In this document: one piece after another, positions 26,036 to 34,597 of the stretch | How the letters are laid out: each line of letters begins with the position of its first letter | Position numbering within the stretch: position 1 is the first letter of the stretch | Assembly: GCA_036518215.1 (NCBI GenBank) | Contig: DATDNP010000103.1 | Location: forward strand, 1-64,000 | Length of the DNA: 64,000 bases | Direction: 5' to 3' | From: CF-39 sp036518215 | Lineage (GTDB): Bacteria > Chloroflexota > Limnocylindria > P2-11E | Notes under the pieces: generated by a model | Database searches by the model: none | The model's input: the letters and a program-made list of their open reading frames with translations, nothing else | What the model was told of the DNA's origin: nothing | Position numbers and translations under genes: made by a program

Positions 26036-26041
26036 AGTATA
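26036..26041 (-). promoter_or_regulatory. Candidate -10 box of the ribosomal protein operon
   Basis: TATACT on the minus strand (26041-26036) would start transcription near 26029, two bases before the leader hairpin. The -35 region is weak. Confidence 0.45.
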
Positions 26042-26087
26042 GCCGAGACGCGTTCGCCTTCGAGGTCGGAGCAGCCTGATCCCGCTC

Positions 26088-26168
26088 GCGAGAGGACCGC
26101 CGAAACCCTCTCTACGCCGCGCACCCCGCGCCTCAGATCGGCGCGGGGGCCCTCGGCGGTCCTCTCGC
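26088..26168. repeat. Nested perfect inverted repeat in an intergenic region
   Basis: GCGAGAGGACCGCCGA (26088-26103) is exactly complementary to 26153-26168 (16 bp). The 49 bases between hold a second 9-bp perfect stem, CCCCGCGCC (26124-26132) and GGCGCGGGG (26140-26148). The structure is about 80 nt downstream of the oxidase-like gene stop and upstream of the rplU promoter. No U-run follows on either strand, so it is not a simple intrinsic terminator. Confidence 0.6.
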
Positions 26169-26248
26169 TCGCTCCGCTTCCTGGCTCTTTCTGTATTCCT
26201 TCCTCTACGTCGTCCTCGTCCTACCCGTCTCGCCTCGCCGCTCGTACG

Positions 26249-27475
26249 TCAAGCACGGGCGGGTGCGGTCTCCGGGGCCTTCGCGCCCTGCAAGCGCGTG
26301 AGCAGGGTCGCGATCCCGAGCAGCGCGGAGAGACCCATGATCGGCGCGGTGAACGAGACCGGATGCGTGAAGGGCTTCGCGCCTTCGCCCGAGCCGACGG
26401 TGATGAGCACGAAGACGAACGCGGCGGCACCGAGATTGAGACCCCAGAAGACCACGTTGTCGGCCCAGGGCCATGGCCGCTCGTCCTCGGCGGTGAGCAC
26501 GAGCACCGCGCCGAAGAGGATGTTCGTCATGAGACCGACGAAGTAGCTGTGGTCGAGCGAGTGCAGCAGGCCGATCGACACCTTATTGATGTCTCCCTGC
26601 GACGCGATGAACTGCTGGACGAGGAAGAACTGGAAGATCACCGCGGCGGCGACCCACGGGACACCCATCGCGATGTGACGCTTCCCGCCTCCGCTCCACG
26701 ACACCGCGAGCGCGGTACGACCGAGACGCACCGCGACGACGACGATGCCGCCGATCGTGAGGAGCGTCGCCAACCCGGCGAGACCCTGCGAGGCGCTCCC
26801 GAGCTGCGCCGAGAGCAACAGGCTGAACGCGAGCACGAGCCCGCCGACGAACAGCAGCGCGATCTGCACGAATCCGGCGATGCTCCGGCGCCCGCCGCCC
26901 GTGAGCTGCCACTCGATGAAGCCCGCGGCGACGAGGACGAGATAGCCGCCGGTCTGCGCCGACGCGTGCGCGCCGACGAGATCCGTCGTCTGCGGCAGCT
27001 GGTTGCCGGTCCCGAGGATCACCTGGACGATGACACCGAGCGTCGATCCGATGACGAGCGTCGTGAGCCCGAGAACGACGGAGAGCTTTGGGATGTCGAG
27101 CTTCGCGAAGCCGCCCTCCGCCATGCCGCGCGACGCGGCGAACCACCACCAGTACACGATCACCGCGAGCTCGGTCACGCCGAAGATCGCGCGTAGCTGG
27201 AAGTTGCCCGACCAGAACGCGAGCACGTACGCGGCGGTCGAGGCGGCGCTCACGCGCACCGCCGTCGTCTTCCCCGCGCCGCCGAAGATCCAGATCGAGA
27301 GACCGATCACGCCCATCGTGATCCAGCCGAGCGTGCCCGAGTGCAGGTGCGTGAGGAGCGTGTTCCGGTCGAGCGCGCCGAACACCTGTGTCGCGTTCGC
27401 CAGACCGAGGAGCGCCGTCAGCGTGAAGATCGCGAGCCCGTACTGAAAGGCAGACCTCGCCTCCGCCTTCGCCAT
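26249..27475 (-). CDS. Multi-pass membrane protein resembling heme-copper oxidase subunit I
   Basis: The 408-residue protein has about 11 to 12 membrane helices and conserved-looking His positions in THLHSGTLGW (His43, His45), GAHASAQTGGY and LLHSLDHSYFVG. The HLHSGTLGW motif is reminiscent of NorB/CcoN-like proteins, but the usual set of six heme and copper histidines is not evident. It could bind heme or take part in gas or redox sensing. No cytochrome subunit II or III is adjacent. A good Shine-Dalgarno (GGGAGGGA) precedes ATG 27475. Confidence 0.5.
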   Translation of the reverse strand: MAKAEARSAFQYGLAIFTLTALLGLANATQVFGALDRNTLLTHLHSGTLGWITMGVIGLSIWIFGGAGKTTAVRVSAASTAAYVLAFWSGNFQLRAIFGVTELAVIVYWWWFAASRGMAEGGFAKLDIPKLSVVLGLTTLVIGSTLGVIVQVILGTGNQLPQTTDLVGAHASAQTGGYLVLVAAGFIEWQLTGGGRRSIAGFVQIALLFVGGLVLAFSLLLSAQLGSASQGLAGLATLLTIGGIVVVAVRLGRTALAVSWSGGGKRHIAMGVPWVAAAVIFQFFLVQQFIASQGDINKVSIGLLHSLDHSYFVGLMTNILFGAVLVLTAEDERPWPWADNVVFWGLNLGAAAFVFVLITVGSGEGAKPFTHPVSFTAPIMGLSALLGIATLLTRLQGAKAPETAPARA

Positions 27476-27523
27476 GTCGTCCCTCCCTCGCGTGGTGCGG
27501 GAAGGGTAGGCAAATCTGGGTGC

Positions 27524-27535
27524 CCCGTCGACGGG
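27524..27535. promoter_or_regulatory. 12-bp palindrome upstream of the oxidase-like gene
   Basis: CCCGTCGACGGG is a perfect palindrome about 49 bp before ATG 27475, in the 72-bp gap to the metallo-hydrolase gene. It could be an operator for the oxidase-like gene. Confidence 0.3.
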
Positions 27536-27547
27536 TAGAAGCGGGTA

Positions 27548-28189
27548 CTAGCGGGCGCGCGAGTCGAGGGCGATGACCTGCAGGTTCTCAGGGAGCGTCG
27601 ACCGGGTGACGGAGAGCTTCGCCACCGGCTCGAGGTCCTTTACTCCCAGTTCATGAAGCAGGCGCTGGAAAGGTGTGTCCTTCTTCTTGTCGTCGGGATC
27701 GAACGCCATCGGGACGACCACCTTCGGCTCGAGCTGGTGGACGACCTCGGCGGCGCGCGCCGCGGAGAGGTTCACGTCCGGACCGCTGATCGGCACGAGC
27801 GCGATGTCGACATCGCCGATGCGGTCGAGATCGGCCGCCGGGAGTGAGTGGCCAAGGTCGCCGAGGTGGCAGATGAGGAGGTCGTCGAGACGGACGGTGA
27901 AGACGGTATTGCGGCCCCGCACGCCGCCTTTCTCGTCGTCGTGGAAGGTGCCGACGCCGGTGACGAGGACGTCGCGGACCTCGTACTCTCCGGGTCCGCG
28001 CAGGACCACGGGCTCGCCTGCGACGGATCGGAGGCTCGAGTGCCCCGGGTGGTCGTGGGAGATCGTCACCAGGGCGGCCTCGGTACGAGGGATCGCGTGA
28101 CCGGATTTCGGATCGGGCGGGTCGGTGAGGACGACACCTTCGCGGCCGCGCATACGGAAGCAAGCGTGGCCGAGCCAGGTCATGTCCAT
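27548..28189 (-). CDS. Metallo-beta-lactamase-fold hydrolase (UlaG/UPF0173-like)
   Basis: The protein has about 213 residues and starts MTWLGHACFRM, the family N-terminus. Later motifs are SHDHPGHSS (HxDH type), GPGEYEV, CHLGDLGH and PKVVVPMAF. This single-domain family binds metals and cleaves phosphodiester or lactone bonds; the substrate is not known. An alternative ATG at 28219 extends it by ten residues. It diverges from the sigma factor gene. Confidence 0.82.
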   Translation of the reverse strand: MDMTWLGHACFRMRGREGVVLTDPPDPKSGHAIPRTEAALVTISHDHPGHSSLRSVAGEPVVLRGPGEYEVRDVLVTGVGTFHDDEKGGVRGRNTVFTVRLDDLLICHLGDLGHSLPAADLDRIGDVDIALVPISGPDVNLSAARAAEVVHQLEPKVVVPMAFDPDDKKKDTPFQRLLHELGVKDLEPVAKLSVTRSTLPENLQVIALDSRAR

Positions 28190-28275
28190 CGGGATGACCA
28201 CGATACGCGAAACCGCCATCGGGACGAGGGGGTACTGGTGCCGGAGGGGGTTCGGGCGGTCGCGTCCGGGGCAGC

Positions 28276-28833
28276 GTGACCCGAACGGACCAGGAAGCCG
28301 TCGAGCGATGCCTCGCCGGCGACACCGAAGCCTTCTCGATCTTGGTCGAACGCTACGGAGGCCGCGTGTACAACATCGCGCTTCGCATCACGAACGACAC
28401 GGACGCCGCCTCCGACTGCGCGCAGGAGGCGTTCATCCGCGCGTATCGCGCCCTCCACCAGTACGACCCGAACCTCCCGTTCGGCCCGTGGATCTATCGC
28501 ATCGCGACGAACGCGAGCCTCAACCACGTCCAGCGGTGGCACGCCCACGAGTCGCCGGTGGAGGAGCTTCCCGAGTCGCTCGAGCCCGATGAGGAGGGCC
28601 CCGAATCGTCGGCGCTGCGTCGGGAGCAGATGGATGAGGTCCTCGCCGCGATGGCCGACCTCCCCGCGCACTACCGCGCCGCGCTCACGCTGCGGCACCT
28701 GCAACAGCTCTCCTATCAAGAGGTGGCGGATGCCCTGGGTATCCCGCTCGGAACGGTGAAGACACACCTGCACCGCGCGCGCGCCGCCCTCAAGACGCGG
28801 CTCGCCGCGCGAGCGAAGGAGCCTCTTGCATGA
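28276..28833 (+). CDS. ECF-type RNA polymerase sigma factor
   Basis: The 185-residue protein has sigma-70 region 2 (LVERYGGRVYNIALRITND... DCAQEAFIRAYRAL, about 20-85) and region 4 (LPAHYRAALTLRHLQQLSYQEVADALGIPLGTVKTHLHRAR, about 125-170). Region 3 is absent, as in ECF sigmas. The start is GTG 28276. It overlaps the next small membrane protein by four bases, the usual place for an anti-sigma factor, and heads the MacAB-like export operon that it probably controls. Confidence 0.95.
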   Translation: MTRTDQEAVERCLAGDTEAFSILVERYGGRVYNIALRITNDTDAASDCAQEAFIRAYRALHQYDPNLPFGPWIYRIATNASLNHVQRWHAHESPVEELPESLEPDEEGPESSALRREQMDEVLAAMADLPAHYRAALTLRHLQQLSYQEVADALGIPLGTVKTHLHRARAALKTRLAARAKEPLA

Positions 28834-29222
28834 GCGACACGTACGGCGTCCCCGATCTCGAGCAGAACGAGCGGGATCTGCATCAGCTGCTCGCCGTCGT
28901 CCCGCCGCAGCCACTGCCCATCGGATTCAGGGACGCGGTCATGGCGCGCCTCCGCAGCGACCGCCGCGTCATGTGGGAGTGGATCGTCGCGGCGGTCATC
29001 GCCGTGCCGAGCCTCGTCTTCCTCGCGCGGCAGATCGCGATGCACGGTGAGGACTTCACGCAGGCGATCGGCAACATCTTGACGGCCGCGTCGGCCGACA
29101 CGACCGACGCGTTCTTCTTCGTCGATGGGCTCACCATCGTCGCGCTCGCGCTCGTCGGCGTCGCGTGCGCCGTCGCGGCGCACGCGCTGTCGGTGACGTC
29201 GCATCGGACGGTGACGCGATGA
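28830..29222 (+). CDS. Small membrane protein, candidate anti-sigma factor
   Basis: The 130-residue protein has an N-terminal cytoplasmic stretch (PLPIGFRDAVMARLR near 33-47, like the helix after anti-sigma domains) and two membrane helices (about 50-68 and 100-120). No HxxxCxxC zinc anti-sigma motif is present, so it would be a non-zinc type. It overlaps the sigma gene (ATGA) and the next gene. The function is inferred from position. Confidence 0.55.
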   Translation: MSDTYGVPDLEQNERDLHQLLAVVPPQPLPIGFRDAVMARLRSDRRVMWEWIVAAVIAVPSLVFLARQIAMHGEDFTQAIGNILTAASADTTDAFFFVDGLTIVALALVGVACAVAAHALSVTSHRTVTR

Positions 29223-30013
29223 CGCGGCGCGAGCTCATTGCGGTCGTGGCCGCCGTGGCGATCGCGCTCGGCGTGAGCGTCATCTTCTACGTAGGGACCG
29301 TCGTTGCCGAAGCGCCGTCCACGTCGGCGGCGGGCGCGCGTGTCTATCGGCCCCGGCTCTTCTTCGACTTCCGCAACTCACCGCCCCCGGTCCGCTCGCT
29401 CACCGAGGTGCAGGACCGCGTGGGCCCGCTCGCCGCGGCCGTCGTGCCGCTCCAGCGGAGCGTTTCCGACACGGCGCGCGACGCGGCCGGATTCCTCCTC
29501 ATCATCCTCGTGACCGCGACGACGCTCGTCGTGGCGCACGACCGCGTCATCTCGGCGTACCGCGCGTCCCTCGGCGGCTGGCGCGACCAGCTCCGCGTCT
29601 TCCTCACCGGCGTCGCCGTGCTCGGGCTCGGCCTCTCGGCGACGGCGCTCGCGTGGGTCGTGTACCTCGGGTACGTCGCGACGCACATCCGCGGCGCGCC
29701 GTTCGGCGTTCCCGCGGCATTGCAGCTCGGGCTCGCCGCGTTCGGCGTCATCCTCGTCGTCCTGCTCGGGATCTTCGCGATCGGCTTCTCGGCGACGGCG
29801 TGGCGGCTCGGCGACGCGCTCTTCCGTCCGCGTCCGCTCGCGCGATTCGCGAGCACCATCCCAGCGCCCGCGGTCGCGCTCATCGGAGCGTCGATCCTCT
29901 ACATCGTCTGGCAGCTTCCCGCCATCGGCGCGCTCGCGCTCGCGGCGGTCGTGGCATACGCATTCGGGGCCGTCGTGACGGCACGCTTTACCGGTGGAGG
30001 GATCTCAGCATGA
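29219..30013 (+). CDS. Membrane protein in the ECF-MacAB operon
   Basis: The 264-residue protein has an N-terminal helix (about 7-30), a short extracytoplasmic segment (about 35-85) and four more helices. It has no motif I recognise. Four-base overlaps on both sides show translational coupling with the sigma module and the adaptor gene, so it is probably part of the export or signalling system. Confidence 0.55.
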   Translation: MTRRELIAVVAAVAIALGVSVIFYVGTVVAEAPSTSAAGARVYRPRLFFDFRNSPPPVRSLTEVQDRVGPLAAAVVPLQRSVSDTARDAAGFLLIILVTATTLVVAHDRVISAYRASLGGWRDQLRVFLTGVAVLGLGLSATALAWVVYLGYVATHIRGAPFGVPAALQLGLAAFGVILVVLLGIFAIGFSATAWRLGDALFRPRPLARFASTIPAPAVALIGASILYIVWQLPAIGALALAAVVAYAFGAVVTARFTGGGISA

Positions 30014-31899
30014 AACTTCGGACATTCGTCGCGACGTGGCCCGGTCGCCTCGTCGCGCTGCTCATCATCGCCGCGCTCGGCGGCGGCGCCGCGACCGTCG
30101 CACGGGCGAACAGCGCGACGCCGGCGGTCGCACCGAGGACCGCGACGGTCGCGCGCGGCAGCATCACACAGGCCGTCAGCGTGTCGGGCTCCGTGAACTC
30201 CTCGGCGCAGACACGGCTTGCCTTCAAGACAGGCGGCAAGCTCGCGCAGGTGTACGTGAACACCGGCCAGGCGGTCACGCCCGGACAGCCGCTCGCGGCG
30301 CTCGACACGACGGACCTCCAGAACGCGCTCGCGACGGCGAACCAGAACCTCGCGAACGCGCAGGCGAGCTATCAGAAGCAGGTCCAGGCCGCGTCCGACA
30401 CGCAGGCCGCGCTGGTCGACACGCAGAAGTCGACCGCGCTCAGCATCGCGAACGCGCAAGCCGCGCTCTCGAAGATCCAGACGAACTACGCGACCGCGAA
30501 GAAGAACCTCGGATCGCTGAGCGACGGCATCTCGAACGACACGAGCCAGTACCGCTCGGCCATCGACGCGCTCCGCGCGCAGGGCCAGGTCGTGACGAAC
30601 GACATCTCGCTCTACAGCAGCAGCGACGTGAGCAGCGCGCGCCAGTCGCTGTACTCCGCGGACCTCTCGCTCGCGAACGCGCAGTCGTACGGGAGCATCA
30701 CCTTCGCGAACGATCTGGCGGCGTTCATCAGCGCGCGCGACACGCTCCTGTCGGCCACGACCTCGTTCGACAACGCGATGAGCGCCGGAGGCGACACGAG
30801 CGCCGCGGTCTCGAGCTACCAGACCGTGCTCCTCAACTACAACCTCGCGCAGGCGACCCTGTCGAGCGCGATCGACACGCTCACGGGCTTCGTGTCGAGC
30901 GCGCAGACCTCGGCGAACGCCGCGGCGACGTCGCTCAACTCGAACAACAGTCGCTTCAACACGAACCTCGACCAAGCGCGTGGCGACATCCTCGTGCTCC
31001 AGAACCTGTACACGACCGACGCGCAGTACTCGCTCAGCGCGAAGACGCGCAGCACGCAGACGACGTCACAGGTGAGCACGATCACCGACGCCGTCACGGG
31101 CAGCCTCGTGAGCGCGACGAACGCGATCACGTCGGCGCAGCAGCAGGCCGATACGAGCCTTCGCAACGCGCAGTCCGCCGTCGCGAACATCCCGTTCAAC
31201 CTGCAGTCGGCCTCGGTGAGCGTGCAGAACGCGCAGACGGCCGTCGACACGGCGAAGGCCAACATCGATGCGGCCGTGCTCACGGCGCCCACGGCGGGCG
31301 TCGTCGCGTCGATCGCGAATCAGATCGGTGAATTCGTGAGCGGCGGAAACACGAACAGCGCGTTCATCGTCCTCACGAGCACGAACACGATGGTGCTCCA
31401 CGGCACGATCGGTGAGGCCGACATCTCGAAGCTGAAGCTCGGCCAGGTCGCGAACGTCACCGTCGACGCCGTCGCGACGGCGAAGATGACGGGGCGCGTC
31501 ATCTCGCTCGACCCGGTCGCGACGATCTCGCAGGGCGTGCCGGTGTACGGGGTCGACGTCGCCATCGACGTCCCCGCCGACGGCGTGAAGGCCGGCATGA
31601 CCGGGACCGCGAGCGTCATCCTCGCGAGCAAGCAGAACGTCCTCGTCGTCCCGAACACCGCGATCCGGACCGTGAACGGTCAGCGCGGCGTGCAGGTCCT
31701 GAAGGGCGGCGAGATCGTCGACACGCCGGCGCAGTTCGGTGTCTCGAACGACACGCTCACCGAGGTGGTGAGCGGCCTCGCCGAGGGCGACACGATCGTC
31801 ATCCCGCAGGCACGCGCCGGCGCGTCGACGCAGCCCAACCGCGGCGGCTTCCCGGGTGTCGGCGGCGGTGGCGGCGTGAGGATCGGCGGCGGCGGATGA
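30010..31899 (+). CDS. MacA/HlyD-like periplasmic adaptor with long coiled-coil region
   Basis: The 629-residue protein has an N-terminal membrane anchor, a biotinyl-lipoyl-like domain (SGSVNSSAQTRLAFKTGGKLAQVYV), a very long Ala/Ser/Gln/Asn-rich helical region (about 95-420), then the second lipoyl half (TAPTAGVVASIANQIGEFVSGG) and a beta-barrel region. The C-terminal 30 residues are Gly-rich. MacA-type adaptors link an ABC exporter to a partner and are usually about 370-400 residues, so the coiled region is about 200 residues longer than normal. It overlaps genes on both sides. Confidence 0.87.
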   Translation: MKLRTFVATWPGRLVALLIIAALGGGAATVARANSATPAVAPRTATVARGSITQAVSVSGSVNSSAQTRLAFKTGGKLAQVYVNTGQAVTPGQPLAALDTTDLQNALATANQNLANAQASYQKQVQAASDTQAALVDTQKSTALSIANAQAALSKIQTNYATAKKNLGSLSDGISNDTSQYRSAIDALRAQGQVVTNDISLYSSSDVSSARQSLYSADLSLANAQSYGSITFANDLAAFISARDTLLSATTSFDNAMSAGGDTSAAVSSYQTVLLNYNLAQATLSSAIDTLTGFVSSAQTSANAAATSLNSNNSRFNTNLDQARGDILVLQNLYTTDAQYSLSAKTRSTQTTSQVSTITDAVTGSLVSATNAITSAQQQADTSLRNAQSAVANIPFNLQSASVSVQNAQTAVDTAKANIDAAVLTAPTAGVVASIANQIGEFVSGGNTNSAFIVLTSTNTMVLHGTIGEADISKLKLGQVANVTVDAVATAKMTGRVISLDPVATISQGVPVYGVDVAIDVPADGVKAGMTGTASVILASKQNVLVVPNTAIRTVNGQRGVQVLKGGEIVDTPAQFGVSNDTLTEVVSGLAEGDTIVIPQARAGASTQPNRGGFPGVGGGGGVRIGGGG

Positions 31900-32666
31900 C
31901 CCTCGCAGGACGCCTCCGTCCTCCGGTCCAGCCCGTCGTCCGCCTTCGTGGCATCACGAAGACGTATCGGATCGGCAAGGAGATAGAGGTGCGCGCGCTG
32001 CGCGGCGTCGACCTCGACATCTATCCCGGCGAGTTCGTCGCGATCATGGGTCCGTCGGGGTCGGGCAAGTCGACGCTCATGAACATCCTCGGATGCCTCG
32101 ACGTCCCGGACGCGGGGACGTACGAGCTCGCGGGCGAGACCGTGGGCACGCTGAACGATGATCAGCTCGCCGCGATCCGGAACAAGCACCTCGGCTTCGT
32201 CTTTCAGACGTTCAATCTGCTGCCGCGCCTCAACGCGATCGAGAACGTCGAGCTGCCGCTCGTGTACGGCGGCGACGGGCACGATCGTCAAGCGCGAGCG
32301 ATCGCCGCGCTCGAGCAGGTCGGCCTCGGAGAGCGCACGCATCACCGTCCGAGCGAGCTCTCCGGCGGACAGCAGCAGCGCGTGGCCATCGCGCGGGCTC
32401 TCCTGAACGACCCTGCGATGATCCTCGCCGACGAGCCCACGGGGAACCTCGACTCGCGGTCGAGCGCCGAGATCCTCTCGATCTTCCAACGCCTCAACGA
32501 GAGCGGGAAGACCGTCGTCATGGTCACGCACGAGCCGGACGTCGCGGCGCACTGCCGCCGCATCGTGCGAATGCGCGACGGCGTCGTCGCGCACGACGAC
32601 CCCGTGGCGAATCCGCGCCGCGCCGAGGACGAGATCGCGGCCGGGATCGGAGCGGGCGACGAATGA
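31896..32666 (+). CDS. ABC transporter ATPase, MacB/LolD type
   Basis: The 256-residue ATPase has Walker A GPSGSGKSTLMN (about 50-61), the signature LSGGQQQRVAIARAL and Walker B MILADEPTGNLD, with the LolD/MacB-like ILGCLDVPDAGTYELAG segment. It hydrolyses ATP to drive the FtsX-type permease that follows. Starts and stops overlap neighbours by four bases. Confidence 0.95.
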   Translation: MTLAGRLRPPVQPVVRLRGITKTYRIGKEIEVRALRGVDLDIYPGEFVAIMGPSGSGKSTLMNILGCLDVPDAGTYELAGETVGTLNDDQLAAIRNKHLGFVFQTFNLLPRLNAIENVELPLVYGGDGHDRQARAIAALEQVGLGERTHHRPSELSGGQQQRVAIARALLNDPAMILADEPTGNLDSRSSAEILSIFQRLNESGKTVVMVTHEPDVAAHCRRIVRMRDGVVAHDDPVANPRRAEDEIAAGIGAGDE

Positions 32667-33940
32667 AGCTCTACGACTCGTTCCGCTCGGCGCTCCAGTC
32701 GCTCGTCACGAACAAGCTCCGCTCGGCACTCACGATGCTCGGCGTCATCATCGGCGTCGCGTCGGTCATCGCGATGGTCGCCGTCGGCAACGGCGCCTCG
32801 GCCCAGGTGCAGAGCACGATCCTGTCGCTCGGATCGAACCTCATCACGGTCACGCCCTCGGCGCAGACCGATCAGGGGCTGAAGGGCGCCGGCGCACAGG
32901 CGCAGAGCCTCACCGAGGCTGACATGCGCTCGCTGCAGGATCAGCTCGGCGACTCGGTGAGGGCGATCGAGGCCGAGCAGCAGGCGGGCCGCTGGCAGGT
33001 GACGGCGGGCACGAACAACTGGAACACCCAGGTCTCAGGCGTGACCGAGATGTATCCCGAGGTACGCGACTGGAACACGCAGGTCGGCGAGTTCTTCACG
33101 CAGCAGGACCTCACCGTGAACGCGCAGGTCGCCGTGCTCGGCGCGACGACCGCCGCGAACCTCTTCGGGGACGCGGACGCGGTCGGGCAGACGATCCAGC
33201 TGCGTCAGGTCTTCGGTGGTGGTGGCGGCGGCGGCCAGCAGCGCGCCCGGATCATCTCGTTCAAGGTCGTCGGTGTCCTCGAGCCGAAGGGCACGACCTT
33301 CGGCTTCAGCCGCGACGACCAGATCCTCGTGCCACTCACGACCGCGCAGCGCGTCCTGACCGGCCGTCACGACGTCGTCTCGTCGATCGTCGTGAAGGCC
33401 GTGGACAGCGACGCGATGACGCAGACGACGGACGACGTCTTCAACGACCTGCTCGTCCGCCACAAGATCAGCGATCCGCAGTCCGCGGACTTCACCGTGA
33501 CGAACCAGAACGACACGCTCGCCGCGCTCGGTCAGGTGACCGGGACCTTCACGCTCCTGCTCGGGGCGATCGGCGGCATCAGCCTGCTCGTCGGCGGCAT
33601 CGGGATCATGAACATCATGCTCGTCACCGTGAACGAACGGACGCGCGAGATCGGCATCCGCAAGGCCGTCGGCGCGCGGCGGCGCGACATCATGCAGCAG
33701 TTCCTCATCGAGAGCATCGCGCTCACCGGTCTCGGTGGCGTGCTCGGCATCATCCTCGGCTGGTCCATCACGCAGTTCGTCCAACGCATCCCGCAGGCAC
33801 AGGGCCTCACCTTGCTCATCACGCCGGCGACGGTCGCGATCGCAGTGGGTGTCTCGGTGGGCATCGGTGTCGTCTTCGGTCTCTATCCCGCGATGCGCGC
33901 GGCGCGGCTCCATCCCATCCAGGCACTCCGATACGAGTAA
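32663..33940 (+). CDS. ABC transporter permease, MacB/FtsX type
   Basis: The 425-residue permease has an N-terminal helix, an extracytoplasmic MacB-PCD domain (about 45-265) and three C-terminal helices with the motif NIMLVTVNERTREIGIRKAVGARRRDI. It forms the exporter with the preceding ATPase and adaptor. A Gly-rich stretch sits at about 185-194. Substrates of this class are peptides, lipoproteins or antibiotics and cannot be inferred here. Confidence 0.93.
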   Translation: MKLYDSFRSALQSLVTNKLRSALTMLGVIIGVASVIAMVAVGNGASAQVQSTILSLGSNLITVTPSAQTDQGLKGAGAQAQSLTEADMRSLQDQLGDSVRAIEAEQQAGRWQVTAGTNNWNTQVSGVTEMYPEVRDWNTQVGEFFTQQDLTVNAQVAVLGATTAANLFGDADAVGQTIQLRQVFGGGGGGGQQRARIISFKVVGVLEPKGTTFGFSRDDQILVPLTTAQRVLTGRHDVVSSIVVKAVDSDAMTQTTDDVFNDLLVRHKISDPQSADFTVTNQNDTLAALGQVTGTFTLLLGAIGGISLLVGGIGIMNIMLVTVNERTREIGIRKAVGARRRDIMQQFLIESIALTGLGGVLGIILGWSITQFVQRIPQAQGLTLLITPATVAIAVGVSVGIGVVFGLYPAMRAARLHPIQALRYE

Positions 33941-33951
33941 GGAAGGTGAAC

Positions 33952-34482
33952 ATGAAGACCACTCAGATCGTCATCGCGGCCGTCATCGGCCTCATGCTCC
34001 TCGGCGGCGGCTTCGCCGCGGGGATGACCTACGGGAAGAACGGCGCTCCGGCGGCGGCCGCGAGCGCGTCGGCGTCGGATCGCGGCGCCGGGCGTGGCCA
34101 GGGCGCGGGCGGCGCTCGCTTCGGCCAGGGGGGCGCGAACGGACAGGAGCTCCTCACCGGACAGATCATCTCGGTGAACGACGGGTCGATCACCGTGCAG
34201 GTGCGGCAGCCGGGCCAGAACGGCGCCTCGCCGACGACGTCGAGCCAGATCATCCTGCTCGGCTCGAACACGCGGATCGTGAAGACCAGCGAGAACGACA
34301 TCAAGGCGAGCGACCTGAAGGCCAACGATCAGATCCAGATCGTCGGCACGACCGACGCGAGCGGCAACGTCTCCGCGACGGCGATCGTCATCGGCGGCAA
34401 CGCGCTGCAGAGCCTCTTCGGCGGCCAGGGCGGCTTCGGCGGCCGCGGCGGCGCGAGCCCGACACCCAGCCCAACGAAGTAG
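33952..34482 (+). CDS. Secreted DUF5666-like protein
   Basis: The protein has about 176 residues: an N-terminal membrane or signal helix (MKTTQIVIAAVIGLMLLGGG), a Gly/Ala/Gln-rich linker and an OB-like beta region (LLTGQIISVNDGSITVQV ... SNTRIVKTSENDIKASDLKANDQIQIVG) characteristic of DUF5666. The C-terminus is Gly-rich and ends in Pro-Ser-Pro-Thr. It may be an exported accessory or substrate of the MacAB-like exporter. ATG 33952 follows GGAAGG by five bases; a GTG at 33946 is the alternative. Confidence 0.75.
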   Translation: MKTTQIVIAAVIGLMLLGGGFAAGMTYGKNGAPAAAASASASDRGAGRGQGAGGARFGQGGANGQELLTGQIISVNDGSITVQVRQPGQNGASPTTSSQIILLGSNTRIVKTSENDIKASDLKANDQIQIVGTTDASGNVSATAIVIGGNALQSLFGGQGGFGGRGGASPTPSPTK

Positions 34483-34491
34483 CGAGGGGGA

Positions 34492-34511
34492 CGAGACCGC
34501 TTGCGGTCTCG
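34492..34511 (+). terminator. Hairpin after the exporter operon
   Basis: CGAGACCG-CTTG-CGGTCTCG is a perfect 8-bp stem, 10 nt after the stop of the DUF5666-like gene, with no T run after it. It is the first of three hairpins between the convergent gene ends. Confidence 0.5.
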
Positions 34512-34526
34512 GACCCGCGAGCGATG

Positions 34527-34543
34527 TTCGTACGAAGTACGAA
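34527..34543. repeat. Small dyad between convergent operons
   Basis: TTCGTAC (34527-34533) and GTACGAA (34537-34543) form a 7-bp stem with a GAA loop; the arms also contain TACGAAGTACGAAGTA, a short tandem-like repeat. Confidence 0.4.
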
Positions 34544-34552
34544 GTAAGCGAC

Positions 34553-34589
34553 GCGGGGATCAGCGGCCGGCGACGGCCCTGGTCCCCGC
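34553..34589 (-). terminator. Long hairpin at the 3' end of argS
   Basis: GCGGGGA (34553-34559) pairs with TCCCCGC (34583-34589), and the stem continues inward through TCAG/CTGG and, past one bulged C, GGCC/GGCC to a GGCGAC loop, about 15 pairs. It starts 9 nt after the argS stop on the minus strand. No U-run follows. Confidence 0.5.
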
Positions 34590-34597
34590 CGCGACGC

